The notes under the pieces: model-generated
The model's input: the letters and a program-made list of their open reading frames with translations, nothing else
What the model was told of the DNA's origin: nothing
Databases searched by the model: none
Made by a program: the position numbers and the translations under genes
From: Volvox africanus
Taxonomy: Eukaryota > Chlorophyta > Chlorophyceae > Chlamydomonadales > Volvocaceae
NCBI GenBank assembly: GCA_030268105.1
Contig: BSDZ01000115.1
Span: 124,001 to 188,000 of the forward strand
DNA length: 64,000 bases
Reading direction: 5' to 3'
Part shown: piece after piece, positions 32,606-43,239 of the stretch
Position numbering within the stretch: the stretch's first letter is position 1
Layout of the letters: the number at the start of each line of letters is the position of its first letter

Positions 32606-33841
32606 CTATTTCGGCTGAGGTACAAACGGCGGCATTAGAGGGCAATCCTTCGTGGAATGGTTCTCCGCACACCGTAGACAAACGTTGGCCAATTTTCGAC
32701 GCTCGAATTCGGAACGATTGCAATTCCATTTTGGCATAAATGTGTCGTCCGTACGAGTACGCTTCGCGTTGGGGTCGGAACGCTGTGCGGCTGCCGACGA
32801 CGGCGCACCACCACGCTTCCTGTTTTTAGCCGGGTCCGAGCTCGGACCTGCTCCTCCTGACCCACGGACACCCGAGCTAGCGCCCCCGCGCGCCTTGCGT
32901 TGCCGGTTGCTGCGTCGCGTCGCGGCAGTAGGCGTGGGGCGGGTCGCTCCGAGTTCCTGGTCGAGAGCTACAGCTTCCCCAAGCGGATCCTGCACTTGCA
33001 CGGCATTTGCACGAGGGGCAGACTTGACTTCTTCCTCACCGGCAAGGAGTCGTATCTCTGCGCCCTTAGCAAAAGCGACCAACGCTTCATACGACTTGAT
33101 CTGCGCTCCAACCAAATCAGTGGCGCACCATTTAGCCAAAAGTTTCGTTAGGCCTCGCCTAAACCAAAAGACACGCTCGGATTCGGTGAGGTCAGCAATG
33201 GGAGTCACAAGTGCTTCGAAGCGTGACTGGTACGCAGGTACATTTTCATCCCGACGCATGTGGTAGCTACCGGCTGCCAAAACGTTACGAGCTTCCACAT
33301 CGCGTGCTTGAACCTCAGTAGCGAATCGTGCGAGCAAAGCGGCGACCAACTCGTCAAAAGTATAGCTGCCCCGGGCGTTGGTCCAATTGCGATACCAGTC
33401 CTTCGCTGCGCCCTCAAGGGTGTTACCAACGAAGAGACACCTGATACCGTCATTATCGCCACCATGAACAGCCTGGAGGTACTTTTTAGCGTCACGCACG
33501 TACGCACGAGTTGCATCGGCTATGCTATGCCCTGGTGTCTTGTCGGTCAGCGAAATATTGAGCCTAGGAACGGGAATCGACAATCTCATCACCTCAGGGA
33601 TGTCATCATGCCCTCGAGCTTGAGGTAATGGCAGAACCCTTGGTCCAGCAGTGTTGTCCATATTCATGTTCACTGCTGAATGCGGCACAATTAAGTGAGC
33701 AGGGGTCTGAAGGAAAAGGGGCTCTTGAGTGGCTCGCGCGCCAACAGTCTCAAGACCTCTATCCGGTGCTCTAGCAGCCACAACAAAATCGGGTTGGCTA
33801 GCTAGGCTAGTGTGCGGCGTATCGTCGTGTTCCGCGGACAT
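32606..33841 (-). CDS. Gag polyprotein of family-B element B2 (intact, 411 aa)
   Basis: Starts MSAEHDDTPHTSLASQPD and ends FVPQPK followed by UAG. Residues about 90-260 hold the retrotransposon gag core (ADATRAYVRDAKKYLQAVHG, CLFVGNTLEGAAKDWYRN, FDELVAALLARFATEVQAR, VFWFRRGLTKLLAKWCATDL). A basic Arg/Gly/Ser-rich stretch about 285-355 is likely RNA-binding. The nucleocapsid knuckle CLRCAENHSTKDC (C388, C391, H395, C400) has spacing C-X2-C-X3-H-X4-C, one residue shorter than the standard retroviral knuckle. It would assemble the virus-like particle. The stop is UAG in the pol frame, so a Gag-Pol fusion by readthrough is likely. Confidence 0.93.
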   Translation of the reverse strand: MSAEHDDTPHTSLASQPDFVVAARAPDRGLETVGARATQEPLFLQTPAHLIVPHSAVNMNMDNTAGPRVLPLPQARGHDDIPEVMRLSIPVPRLNISLTDKTPGHSIADATRAYVRDAKKYLQAVHGGDNDGIRCLFVGNTLEGAAKDWYRNWTNARGSYTFDELVAALLARFATEVQARDVEARNVLAAGSYHMRRDENVPAYQSRFEALVTPIADLTESERVFWFRRGLTKLLAKWCATDLVGAQIKSYEALVAFAKGAEIRLLAGEEEVKSAPRANAVQVQDPLGEAVALDQELGATRPTPTAATRRSNRQRKARGGASSGVRGSGGAGPSSDPAKNRKRGGAPSSAAAQRSDPNAKRTRTDDTFMPKWNCNRSEFERRKLANVCLRCAENHSTKDCPLMPPFVPQPK

Positions 33842-34289
33842 GAAGCACGAAACGATACCCTAGGTTTGCGTAATAGAAGCCGACTTCTATCGCAAAGGCA
33901 AGAGTACAAAGCGATTCGGTGAGCCTACCGACAGTACTCTTGAGAAGATTCAGCAAACTCAGCAAGTAATTGCCCAGCTGAGTCCTGATCTCCGTAGTTT
34001 GGGCAATGAGAGTCGCCAACTGGTCCGGACGAACGCCGGTCTCAGTCGCCGCGGCAAGCAATGCCGGTGCACTGAGATTACCTGCGACTCAGAGCGTACA
34101 CTTACACAACAAGTGCAGCAATCTAAGTAAAAGCAATTAAACAATTACAAACCGGAAGCGGCGGCGTCCAAAACGGAGCGGCCTAAGTCTTCGGCAAAAG
34201 TATCTAGCGGTCCTCGTGGTTCGTCGCTGGAACTCGCCATAGAAAGAACCTACTTCCGATTAGGCAGAGAGAGACAGTTAGGCAACGAA
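33842..34289 (-). other. 5' leader of B2
   Basis: About 450 bp between the PBS and the gag start. It matches the B3 leader at 41938-42388 nearly base for base. No conserved long reading frame. Packaging and dimerisation signals would be expected here, but I cannot point to one. Confidence 0.6.
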
Positions 34290-34304
34290 CCTGTCTCGAT
34301 ACCA
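34290..34304 (-). promoter_or_regulatory. Primer-binding site of B2
   Basis: Minus strand TGGTATCGAGACAGG, 3 bp downstream of the LTR. It is identical to the B3 site and to the family-A site at 50192, so both families use the same tRNA primer, most likely initiator tRNA-Met. Confidence 0.72.
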
Positions 34305-34307
34305 AAT

Positions 34308-35122
34308 TGTTGTACCTCTCGTTCGCGTTTGCTCATAAGTATCTGCACGTCTGGAGACTATCGACACCGATGCGCGAGCACTTGCAAGTACAGCAAGGCA
34401 AGCGAGAGCAAACAGAGACAGCGGAAGACTTCAAGACGAAGAGAGATATAACTTACGGTCTTACAGATCGGAATGATGCAATGGACGAAATCGCCGTCAG
34501 CGCCGGAAGCAAGCAATCATCACGCGGCGGTGATTAGCGAAGTTCAGGCTTAGCTCGGGCTAAGTAGAATATCGTATAGCAATAGTAATGTAGAACACAC
34601 AAGTGTTCTCCGGTATCGAATGTCTTGTCTAGCTTAGCCGTCCTCGCATCTGTTATACTCGCAGCATCGCAGTGCCGTACGATTCACATCAGGAGGCCGA
34701 TCCTAGATGTGACAACCCTACTGCGTATAGGCGATGTCTACGCATAACAACGTATAAGCCTTTCCGGCATTCGCATGATGCAAGGGTCCGGATAACGATA
34801 TCCGGTTGCAGGGCATGTATCGCGGCGCTCTCAACGTGTGCTTTAATGAAGTAATATTATATCAGATAATATTACTTATCGTTTCGTAGCACGAGCATAA
34901 TGCGCACTTCAATGATTCAGTCATTCATGCATGCTAGGCGGATTTGCCATGATGCGATGTCGCGATGGATAATGACAACATGCCAGATGCATATATAAAT
35001 GTATGCGAATACATTTATATCATGCAGATTCATTCATATGTAATGCGTTCATCACAAAAGCACTTCGCCTCGTAGGATCGTGTCGACCTACGCGTCGGCG
35101 GGAAATGAACCGTAGCACAACA
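34308..35122 (-). mobile_element. 5' LTR of B2
   Basis: 815 bp with family-B ends. It is shortened by a 9-bp deletion near 34825 relative to the other copies. Its right end abuts an internal piece of another family-B LTR (35123 onwards), so it lies inside or next to the damaged B3 3' LTR. Confidence 0.9.
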
Positions 35123-36591
35123 GCCGTCAGCGCCGGAAGCAAGCAATCTGTTGTACCTCTCGTTCGCGTTTGCTCATGAGTATCTGCACGTCTGGAGACT
35201 ATCGACACCGATGCGCGAGCACTTGCAAGTACAGCCAGGCAAGCGAGAGCAAACAGAGACAGCGGAAGACTTCAAGACGAAGAGAGATATAACTTACGGT
35301 CTTACAGAGCGGAATGATGCAATGGACGAAATCGCCGTCAGCGCCGGAAGCAAGCAATCATCACGCGGCGGTGATTAGCGAAGTTCAGGCTTAGCTCGGG
35401 CTAAGTAGAATAGTACAAAGAAATAGTAATATAGAACACACGAGTGTTCTCCGGTATCGAATGTCTTGTCTAGCTTAGCCGTCCTCGCATCTGTTATACT
35501 CGCAGCATCGCAATGCCGTACGATTCACATTAGGAGGCCGATCCTAGATGTGACAACCCTACTGCGTCTAGGCGATGTCTACGCATAACAACGTATAAGC
35601 CTTTCCGGCATTCGCATGATGCAAGGGTCCGGATAACGATATCCGGTTGCTGGGCATGTATCGCGACGAGTGCGGCGCTCTCAACGTGTGCTGTAATGAA
35701 GTAATATTATATCAGATAATATTACTTATCGTTTCGTAGCACGAGCATAATGCGCACTTCAATGATTCGGTCATTCATGCATGCTAGGCGGATTTGCCAT
35801 GATGCGATGTCGCGATGGATAATGACAACATGCCAGATGCATATATAAATGTATGCGAATACATTTATATCATGCAGATTCATTCAAATGTAATGCGTTC
35901 ATCACAAAAGCACTTCGCCTCGTAGGATCGCGTCGACCTACGCGTCGGCGGGAAATGAACCGTAGCACAACACAATCATCACGCGGCGGTGATTAGCGAA
36001 GTTCAGGCTTAGCTCGGGCTAAGTAGAGTAGCGTATAGCAATAGTAATATAGAACACACGAGTGTTCTCCAGTATCGAATGTCTTGTTCTTGCTTAGCCG
36101 TCCTTGCATCTGTTATACTCGCAGTATCGCAATGCCGTACGATTCACATTAGGAGGCCGATCCTAGATGTGACAATCCTACTGCGTATAGGCGATGTCTA
36201 CGCATAACAACGTATAAGCCTTTCCGGCATTTGCATGATGCAAGGGTCCGGATAACGATATCCGGTTGCAGGACATGTGTCGCGACGAGTGCGGCGCTCT
36301 CAACGTGTGCTGTAATGAAGTAATATTATATCAAATAATATTACTTCTCGTTTTGTAGCACGAGCATAATGCACACTTCAATGCTTCGGGCTTTCATGCA
36401 TGCTAGGCGGATTTGCCATGATGCGATGTCGCGATGGATAATGACAACATGCCAAATGCATATATAAATGTACACGAATACATTTATATCATGCAGATTC
36501 ATTCATATGCAATGTGTTCATCACAATAACACTTCGCCTTGTAGGATCACATCGACCTACGCATCGGCGGAAAACTAACCGTAGCACAACA
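35123..36591 (-). mobile_element. 3' LTR of B3, partial and interrupted
   Basis: LTR sequence occupies 35123-35148 and 35973-36591, split by the solo LTR above. About 180 bp at its left end (the TGTTGTACC terminus through the GTAAGTT-site region) are missing and replaced by the B2 LTR. The right end GTAGCACAACA is followed by the polypurine tract (36592-36608). Confidence 0.88.
35149..35972 (-). mobile_element. Solo LTR, family B, nested in the B3 LTR, with CAATC target duplication
   Basis: 824 bp. The flanks are CAATC at 35144-35148 and CAATC at 35973-35977, a perfect 5-bp duplication inside the sequence GCAAGCAATCATCACG of another family-B LTR. It is a clean LTR-into-LTR insertion that later became a solo LTR. 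Confidence 0.94.
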
Positions 36592-36650
36592 ATTATCCCC
36601 CCTCCCGTATGCAGCGTCCTCGCTGCATCATACAGCATCGACTGCAGGGG

Positions 36651-39600
36651 TCATTGGGCTTGCGTGGCACGTTTGCGGGCTTCTTCGAGCAGGGGCTTCA
36701 TGTCCTGTGAGAAGTTGCATGCCGGTTCCCATGAGTTGTGCTTGTCGGTATACCCTGTCCACTTAACCAAGTACTCGTGTACTGTCCGCTTACGTCGGTG
36801 TCGGCCCACACGACGCGCGCGATAATCTAACACCCGCTCCACATCGTAAAACTTCTGTTTACCAGCGATCCAGGTCTCGGGAACTGGTTCGATCGCTGTG
36901 GGGGCGTTAGAAGGCTCAGGGGCGGGTTCCGTACCACGATACGGACGAACAAGCGATACGTGAAACGTGGGGTGAATGGTCATATCAGCGGGCAATGCAA
37001 GCTCCACAGCCACATTCCCAACCATGCGCATGACAGGATACGGACCAATCCAGCGGGGTAAGAGTTTTCGGGATCCGTCGGCCAAGGAACGCAAGTTCTT
37101 GGTGCTTAGCAACACGAGTTGCCCTTCCAAAAACGTCACATCCTGCTTAGATTTGTTATAGTATTCCGTCGTTCGTTGCTGCGCCGCGTCCAAACACGAC
37201 TTCGCGTCTGTGATTCGGGACATAAAAGACTTGGCAAAAAGTTTAGCAGCAGGCACGTTCACTTCCAACTCACGCCACACGGGTAGCGCGGGATGAAATC
37301 CGTAGTTAAGAAAGAACGGACTTTTGTCTGTTGAGCGGTTCACAGCGTTGTTAAGCGCGAATTCTGCCGCAGTCAAATATGTATCCCAAACAAGTGGTGT
37401 GCGACCAGCATAATTGCGCAACATATCACCCAACGTGCGATTTGTGCGTTTGGTTTGACCATCAGTCTGCGGGTGATACGCCGTGCTCAGGTTGACGCGC
37501 ATGCCAACTAGCTTGCAGAGCGCTTCCCAAAACTTAGACGTGAACTGCCCACCGCGGTCCGAAATCACATTTTTGGGAACCCCGTGTAACCGAACCACAT
37601 TGTCGAAAAACAAACGTGCGGTTTGCTCAGCCGTGCAGGATGATGTGCATGGTGCTAGGTGAACCATCTTAGTCAGACGATCGACCATTACGAACACCGC
37701 ATCGTATCCCCCCTCAGTTTTGGGCAGCGCGACTACGAAGTCCATGGAAACACTTTCCCAAGGCGCATCCGGGACAGGCAACGGTTGCAACAACCCATGG
37801 CCCTTACCGGACAAAGCCTTATTGCGCTGGCACAGACTGCATGTCTGGACGAAGTTCGCTGCATCCTTAGCCAAACGAGGCCACCAAAAGGAACGTTGCA
37901 CCAAGTCGATCAATCGCTTGCTACCAGGGTGTCCTGCTAACGGGTCCTCGTGGAACCGCGCAAGGATGTCGTAGCATAGCGCGTCGTCGTTCAGAACGAC
38001 GATTTGCGTAGCTGCACCCTCCGTCCGTAGCCAAAGGCCATTCTGCTTGCGAAGGTTTTCTACATTAGCCGGGTCCGCGAACCAGGCGTCTGCGTTGTAG
38101 GCAACCTTCAACCGCTCCGCGAGGTCCGTCGCGATCGGTACGTGGCCGCACGACGGGCGCTGCCAAAATTGCAGTGTGTAGCGACGGATGTCGACTGAGA
38201 GCATCGGCAATATTCAATTTACCAGAAATATACTCCCAGGTGCAGTCGAACCTAGCTAGGTATTCCATCCACCTAGCCTGACGGCGGTTCAACGTCGGAA
38301 CGCTTTGCAAAAACGTTAGGGGCTTATGGTCAGTCTTTAAAGTAAACGGCCGTCCCTCGAGGTAACAGCGCCATTCCTTTAAAGCATGCAGCACGGCCAG
38401 AAGCTCCTGTTCCCCGGTGGTGTAGCGAATCTCCACACCAGAAAACTTCTTACTCGTGAAGGCGATTGGTCGCCCTTCCTGTAACAATACAGCGCCGCTT
38501 CCAAATATTGAGGCATCAGACACTACCTCAACACGAAATGGCAACGAGTAATCAGGGAATGCAAGGGTGACATCTTCGGCAACGATTCGTTTGAGCTCTT
38601 CGAATGCCCGCTGGCATTGCGGCGTCCACGACTCGAGCGAAACGAAAACGCCTTTGCGAGTTAAGTTAGTAAGTGGGGCCACAATGATGGAATATTTTTC
38701 AATGAACTTTCGGAAATAATTGGTCAAGCCAAGGAACTTACGCAGCTCCGTGAGGTTCTGAGGCGCGGGCCAATCGCGAACCACGGCGACCTTCCGCGGG
38801 TCCATCTTCACACCGGTGGCCGACACAATGTGGCCCAAATATTCCACCTGAGGCTGCGCCCAAAAGCATTTGGCGCGTTTAGCAAACAATTGCTCCCGCC
38901 TCATAACGTCGAGCACGAGCCGCAGATGCTCCAAGTGCTCCTCGCGCGTCTTAGAATATACCAAGATGTCATCCAGGTAGCAAACAACGAACCTGTCGAT
39001 AAACGGCCTAAACATTCGGTCCATAACCGCCTGAAACGTCGCAGGGGCATTAGTCAAACCAAACGATAGGACCGTATACTCAAAGTGACCGAAGGGCGTC
39101 CGAAAAGCGGTTTTCGGGATATCAGAGGCAGCGATGCGAATCTGATTGTAGCCCTGTTGTAAGTCAATTGAGGAAAAATAAGCCGAGCCCTTCAGCTTAT
39201 CCAACAGGTCGTCAACGCGTGGCAAAGGGTAGCGATTTTTCACCGTATTCGCATTTAACCCCCGGTAATCAATGCACATGCGCAAGATCCCATCCTTCTT
39301 ACCGACAAACAAAATCGGTGCAGAATACGGGGATGTGCTGGGGCGTATCATACCCTTCGCGAGCAAATCCGTCACCTGGCGCTTCACCTCGTCCAGCTCC
39401 AATGGACTCAACCTGTACATTGGCCGGGCCGTAGGCTGCGCTCCAGGCACGAGAGGGATTGTGTGATCAACAGGACGCATAGGTGGTAGGCCAGGGATAT
39501 CTTTAAAGACGTCCTCATACTGCGACAGTAGGGCCTCAACCTCAGGATCCGCAGAAATCTGCGCGGTGGTGACACAACAGCTCACCCGCGGCCTTAAAAG

Positions 39601-40701
39601 CAGTCCGTGGGCACCCTTCCGTAACAAACGGACGGCCTCCTTACGCCCGACTAGCTCTGGTTCGATTCGCGCGGCCATTGCGGTCACAGCGAAATTAACC
39701 ATAGGCACCGCCTCAGTTTCGCCCTCCTTTGGTGTGACATGTTCGAACGACAGGAAAGGTACCTTAATCGACAGAGTACCCTTGCACATATGCAGGGTTG
39801 CGGTCTCCATGTCGATGCGCGTGCGGTACTGTCGTAATGTCGACGACCCCATTATGTACGGTGCAGTCTCTGCTAAGCCCTGCAGCACGTACGGCCGGGT
39901 CACAACACGCAAAGGGCCTATCGATAGGCTAAGGGTAATCCTGCCCACGATGGGATGCTTACCCCCGTCAGCAAGGGTAACCTGTGGACAATCAGACGAC
40001 TCTGGGGACAACCCCAGCGCATTCACCTCTGCGACAGAGATGAAGTCGTCGCTGGCACCGGTGTCAACAAGTGCCTTCAGAGTACGGCCATTCAAACCGA
40101 TCTGAACCACAGGGACACGGTTATCTACGAGCGACTGCCCAGCAGACAACGTCAGTGCACTTAGGGCGGGTCCGTAACCTACGGCACCCCCGTCAGGAGC
40201 TTCGTACCAAACGTCAACCGAGTAGGATGTGCTTGGCCACGGAGCCAGCGTACCCTCCCGATCCACACCATTAAACAAAACGGTGCCCGGCTCGAACCGG
40301 TGGACATGCCGCATACCCCTTAACGATGCCTCTGCCTTGCGCCGACAGAAAGCAGGGAGTAAAACACATGCGGCGGTGCCTGGATATTGACGCCTACACC
40401 TCCTGTATATGGCCAACTGTTCCGACATCTCACGCAGAGACGAGGGGATGAACAAAACCACGTGGTTAGACAGATCGATAGACGACAGGGGACGGCGAGG
40501 TGTAAACAAATTACACAACGGGTCGAAGCAGAGAAGTCCCGTGTGTCCGTCAAGCGTGATGCGTCGCGCAATGACTCGCTCGATGTGTCCAAGTACACAA
40601 GGCAACAATGCCTTAATGGCTGGCCGTAAGGATGACCACCGACCACGTGTGAGTTCAGAAATCCCAGGTGGTGCCCCCTCCGCAGGAACCCGGGCAAGCC
40701 C
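36651..40701 (-). pseudogene. Pol of family-B chromovirus B3, one 11-bp frameshift deletion
   Basis: In frame with gag through the UAG at 40702-40704. The first frame (40608 down to 38065) covers the pre-protease segment, protease [14 protein letters not shown] and RNase H. An 11-bp deletion at about 38141, between two TAC triplets, shifts the frame just before the integrase. The second frame (to 36651) holds HHCC, the three catalytic acids, GPY/F and the chromodomain. Apart from that deletion I see no other break, and the pre-protease region lost from B1 is present, so B3 is the best template for the full family-B pol layout. Confidence 0.93.
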
Positions 40702-41937
40702 CTATTTCGGCTGAGGTACAAACGGCGGCATTAGAGGGCAATCCTTCGTGGAATGGCTCTCCGCACACCGTAGACAAACGTTGGCCAATTTCCGACGCTC
40801 GAATTCGGAACGATTGCAATTCCATTTTGGCATATACGTGTCGTCCGTGTGAGTCCGCTTCGCATTGGGGTCGGAACGCTGTGCGGCTGCCGTCGACGGC
40901 GCATCACCACGCTTCCTGTTTTTAGCCGGGTCCGAGCTCGGACCTGCTCCTCCTGACCCACGGACACCCGAGCTAGCGCCCCCGCGCGCCTTGCGTTGCC
41001 GGTTGCTGCGTCGCGTCGCGGCAGTAGGCGTGGGGCGGGTCGCTCCGAAGTCCTGGTCAAGAGCTACGGCTTCCCCAAGCGGATCCTGCACTTGCACGGC
41101 ATTTGCACGAGGGACAGACTTGACTTCTTCCTCACCGGCAAGGAGTCGTATCTCCGTGCCCTTAGCAAAAGCGACCAAAGCATCGTACGACTTGATCTGC
41201 GCTCCAACCAAGTCAGTAGCGCACCATTTAGCCAAAAGTTTCGTCAGGCCTCGCCTAAACCAAAAGACACGCTCGGATTCAGTGAGGTCAGCAATGGGAT
41301 TCACAAGTGCTTCGAAGCGTGACTGGTACGCAGGTACATTTTCATCCCGACGCATGTGGTAGCTACCGGCTGCCAAAACGTTACGAGCTTCCACATCGCG
41401 TGCTTGAACCTCAGTAGCGAATCGTGCGAGCAAAGCGGCGACCAACTCGTCAAAAGTATAGTTGCCCCGGGCGTTGGTCCAATTGCGATACCAGTCCTTC
41501 GCTGAGCCCTCGAGGGTGTTACCAACGAAGAGACACCTGATACCGTCATTATCGCCACCATGAACAGCCTGGAGGTACTTTTTAGCGTCACGCACGTACG
41601 CACGAGTTGCATCGGCTATGCTATGCCCTGGTGTCTTGTCGGTCAGCGAAATATTGAGCCTAGGGACGGGAATTGACAATCTCATCACCTCAGGGATGTC
41701 ATCATGCCCTCGAGCTTGAGGTAATGGCAGAACCCTTGGTCCAGCAGTGTTGTCCATATTCGTGTTCACTGCTGAATGCGGCACAATTAAGTGAGCAGGG
41801 GTCTGAAGGAAAAGGGGCTCTTGAGTGGCTCGTGCGCCAACAGTCTCAAGACCTCTATCCGGTGCTCTAGCAGCCACAACAAAATCGGGTTGGCTAGCTA
41901 GGCTAGTGTGCGGCGTATCGTCGTGTTCCGCGGACAT
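40702..41937 (-). CDS. Gag polyprotein of family-B element B3 (intact, 411 aa)
   Basis: Almost identical to the B2 gag: gag core about 90-260, basic low-complexity stretch, knuckle CLRCAESHSTKDC at 388-400 (C-X2-C-X3-H-X4-C), ending FVPQPK-UAG with GGG next. The start codon follows a leader of about 450 bp. Structural role: RNA packaging and particle formation. B3 has an intact gag, a PBS, a polypurine tract, one full LTR and a pol with a single indel, so it is the youngest-looking complete element. Confidence 0.93.
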   Translation of the reverse strand: MSAEHDDTPHTSLASQPDFVVAARAPDRGLETVGARATQEPLFLQTPAHLIVPHSAVNTNMDNTAGPRVLPLPQARGHDDIPEVMRLSIPVPRLNISLTDKTPGHSIADATRAYVRDAKKYLQAVHGGDNDGIRCLFVGNTLEGSAKDWYRNWTNARGNYTFDELVAALLARFATEVQARDVEARNVLAAGSYHMRRDENVPAYQSRFEALVNPIADLTESERVFWFRRGLTKLLAKWCATDLVGAQIKSYDALVAFAKGTEIRLLAGEEEVKSVPRANAVQVQDPLGEAVALDQDFGATRPTPTAATRRSNRQRKARGGASSGVRGSGGAGPSSDPAKNRKRGDAPSTAAAQRSDPNAKRTHTDDTYMPKWNCNRSEFERRKLANVCLRCAESHSTKDCPLMPPFVPQPK

Positions 41938-42388
41938 GGAGCACGAAGCGATACCCTAGGTTTGCGTAATAGAAGCCGACTTCTATCGCAAAGGCAAGAG
42001 TACAAAGCGATTCGGTGAGTACTCTACCAACAGTACTCTTGAGAAGATTCAGTAAACTCAGCAAGTACTTGCCCAGCTGAGTCCTGATCTCCGTAGTTTG
42101 GGCGATGAGAGTCGCCAAATGGTCTGGACGAAAGCCGGTCTCAGTCGCCACGGCAAGCAATGCCGGTGCACTGAGATTACCTGCGACTCAGAGCATACAC
42201 TTACACAACTAGTGCAGCAATCTAAGCAAAAGCAATTAAACAATTACAAACCGGAAGCGGCGGCGTCCAAAACGGCGCGGCCTAGGTCTTCGGCAAAAGT
42301 ATCTAGCGGTCCTCGTGGTTCGTCGCTGGAACTCGCCATAGAAAGAACCTACTTCCGATTCGACAAAGAGAGACAGTTAGGCAACGAA
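41938..42388 (-). other. 5' leader of B3
   Basis: Non-coding leader between PBS and gag. It differs from the B2 leader by scattered substitutions and a short insertion near 42018. No other feature recognised. Confidence 0.6.
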
Positions 42389-42403
42389 CCTGTCTCGATA
42401 CCA
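42389..42403 (-). promoter_or_regulatory. Primer-binding site of B3
   Basis: Minus strand TGGTATCGAGACAGG, 3 bp from the LTR end at 42407. Confidence 0.72.
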
Positions 42404-42406
42404 ATT

Positions 42407-43239
42407 TGTTGTACCTCTCCTTCGTGTTTGCTCATAAGTATCTGCACGTCTGAAGGCTTTCGACACCGATGCGCGAGCACTTGCAAGTACAGCAAGACAA
42501 GCGCGAGCAAACAGAGACAGCGGAAGACTTCAAGACGAAGAGAGATATAACTTACGGTCTTACAGATCGGAATGATGCAATGGACGAAATCACCGTCAGC
42601 GCCGGAAGCAAGCAATCATCACGCGGCGGTGATAGCGAAGTTTAGGCTTAGCTCGGGCTAAGTAGAGTAGCGTATAGCAATGATAATGTAGAACACACGA
42701 GTGTTCTCCGGTATCAAATGTCTTAACTTGCTTAGCCGTCCTCGCATCTGTTATACTCGCAGCATCGCAATGTCGTACAATTCACACTAGGAGGCCGATC
42801 CTAAGTGTGACAACCCTACTGCGTATATGCGATGTCCACGCATAACAACGTATAAGCCTTTCCGGCATTCGCATGATGCAAGGGTCCGAATAACGATATC
42901 CGGTTGCAAGGCATGCATCGCGACGAGTGTGGCGCTCTCAACGTGTGCTGTAATGAAGTAATATTATATCAAATAATATTACTTCTCGTTTCGTAGCACA
43001 AGCATAATGCGCACTTCAATGATTCGGGATTTCATGCATGCTAGGCGGATTTGCCATGATGCGATGTCGCGATGGATAATGGTGTCATGTTAAATGCATA
43101 TATAAATGTATGCGAATACATCTATATCATGCAGGTTCATTCATATGCAATAGTCATTCATGCGTTCATCAAGATAACACTTCGCCTTGTAGGATCGCAT
43201 CGACCTACGCATTGGTGGGAAACGAACCGTAGCACAACA
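42407..43239 (-). mobile_element. 5' LTR of B3
   Basis: 833 bp with family-B ends (TGTTGTACC left, GCACAACA right). It abuts plus-strand family-A RT sequence at 43240, so B3 or the B cluster inserted into a family-A pol gene. Confidence 0.92.

Noticed and set aside
34308..36591. Repeated LTR blocks considered as a CRISPR-like or satellite array
   Set aside because: Units are whole 820-bp LTRs with target duplications and different flanks; there are no short spacers.
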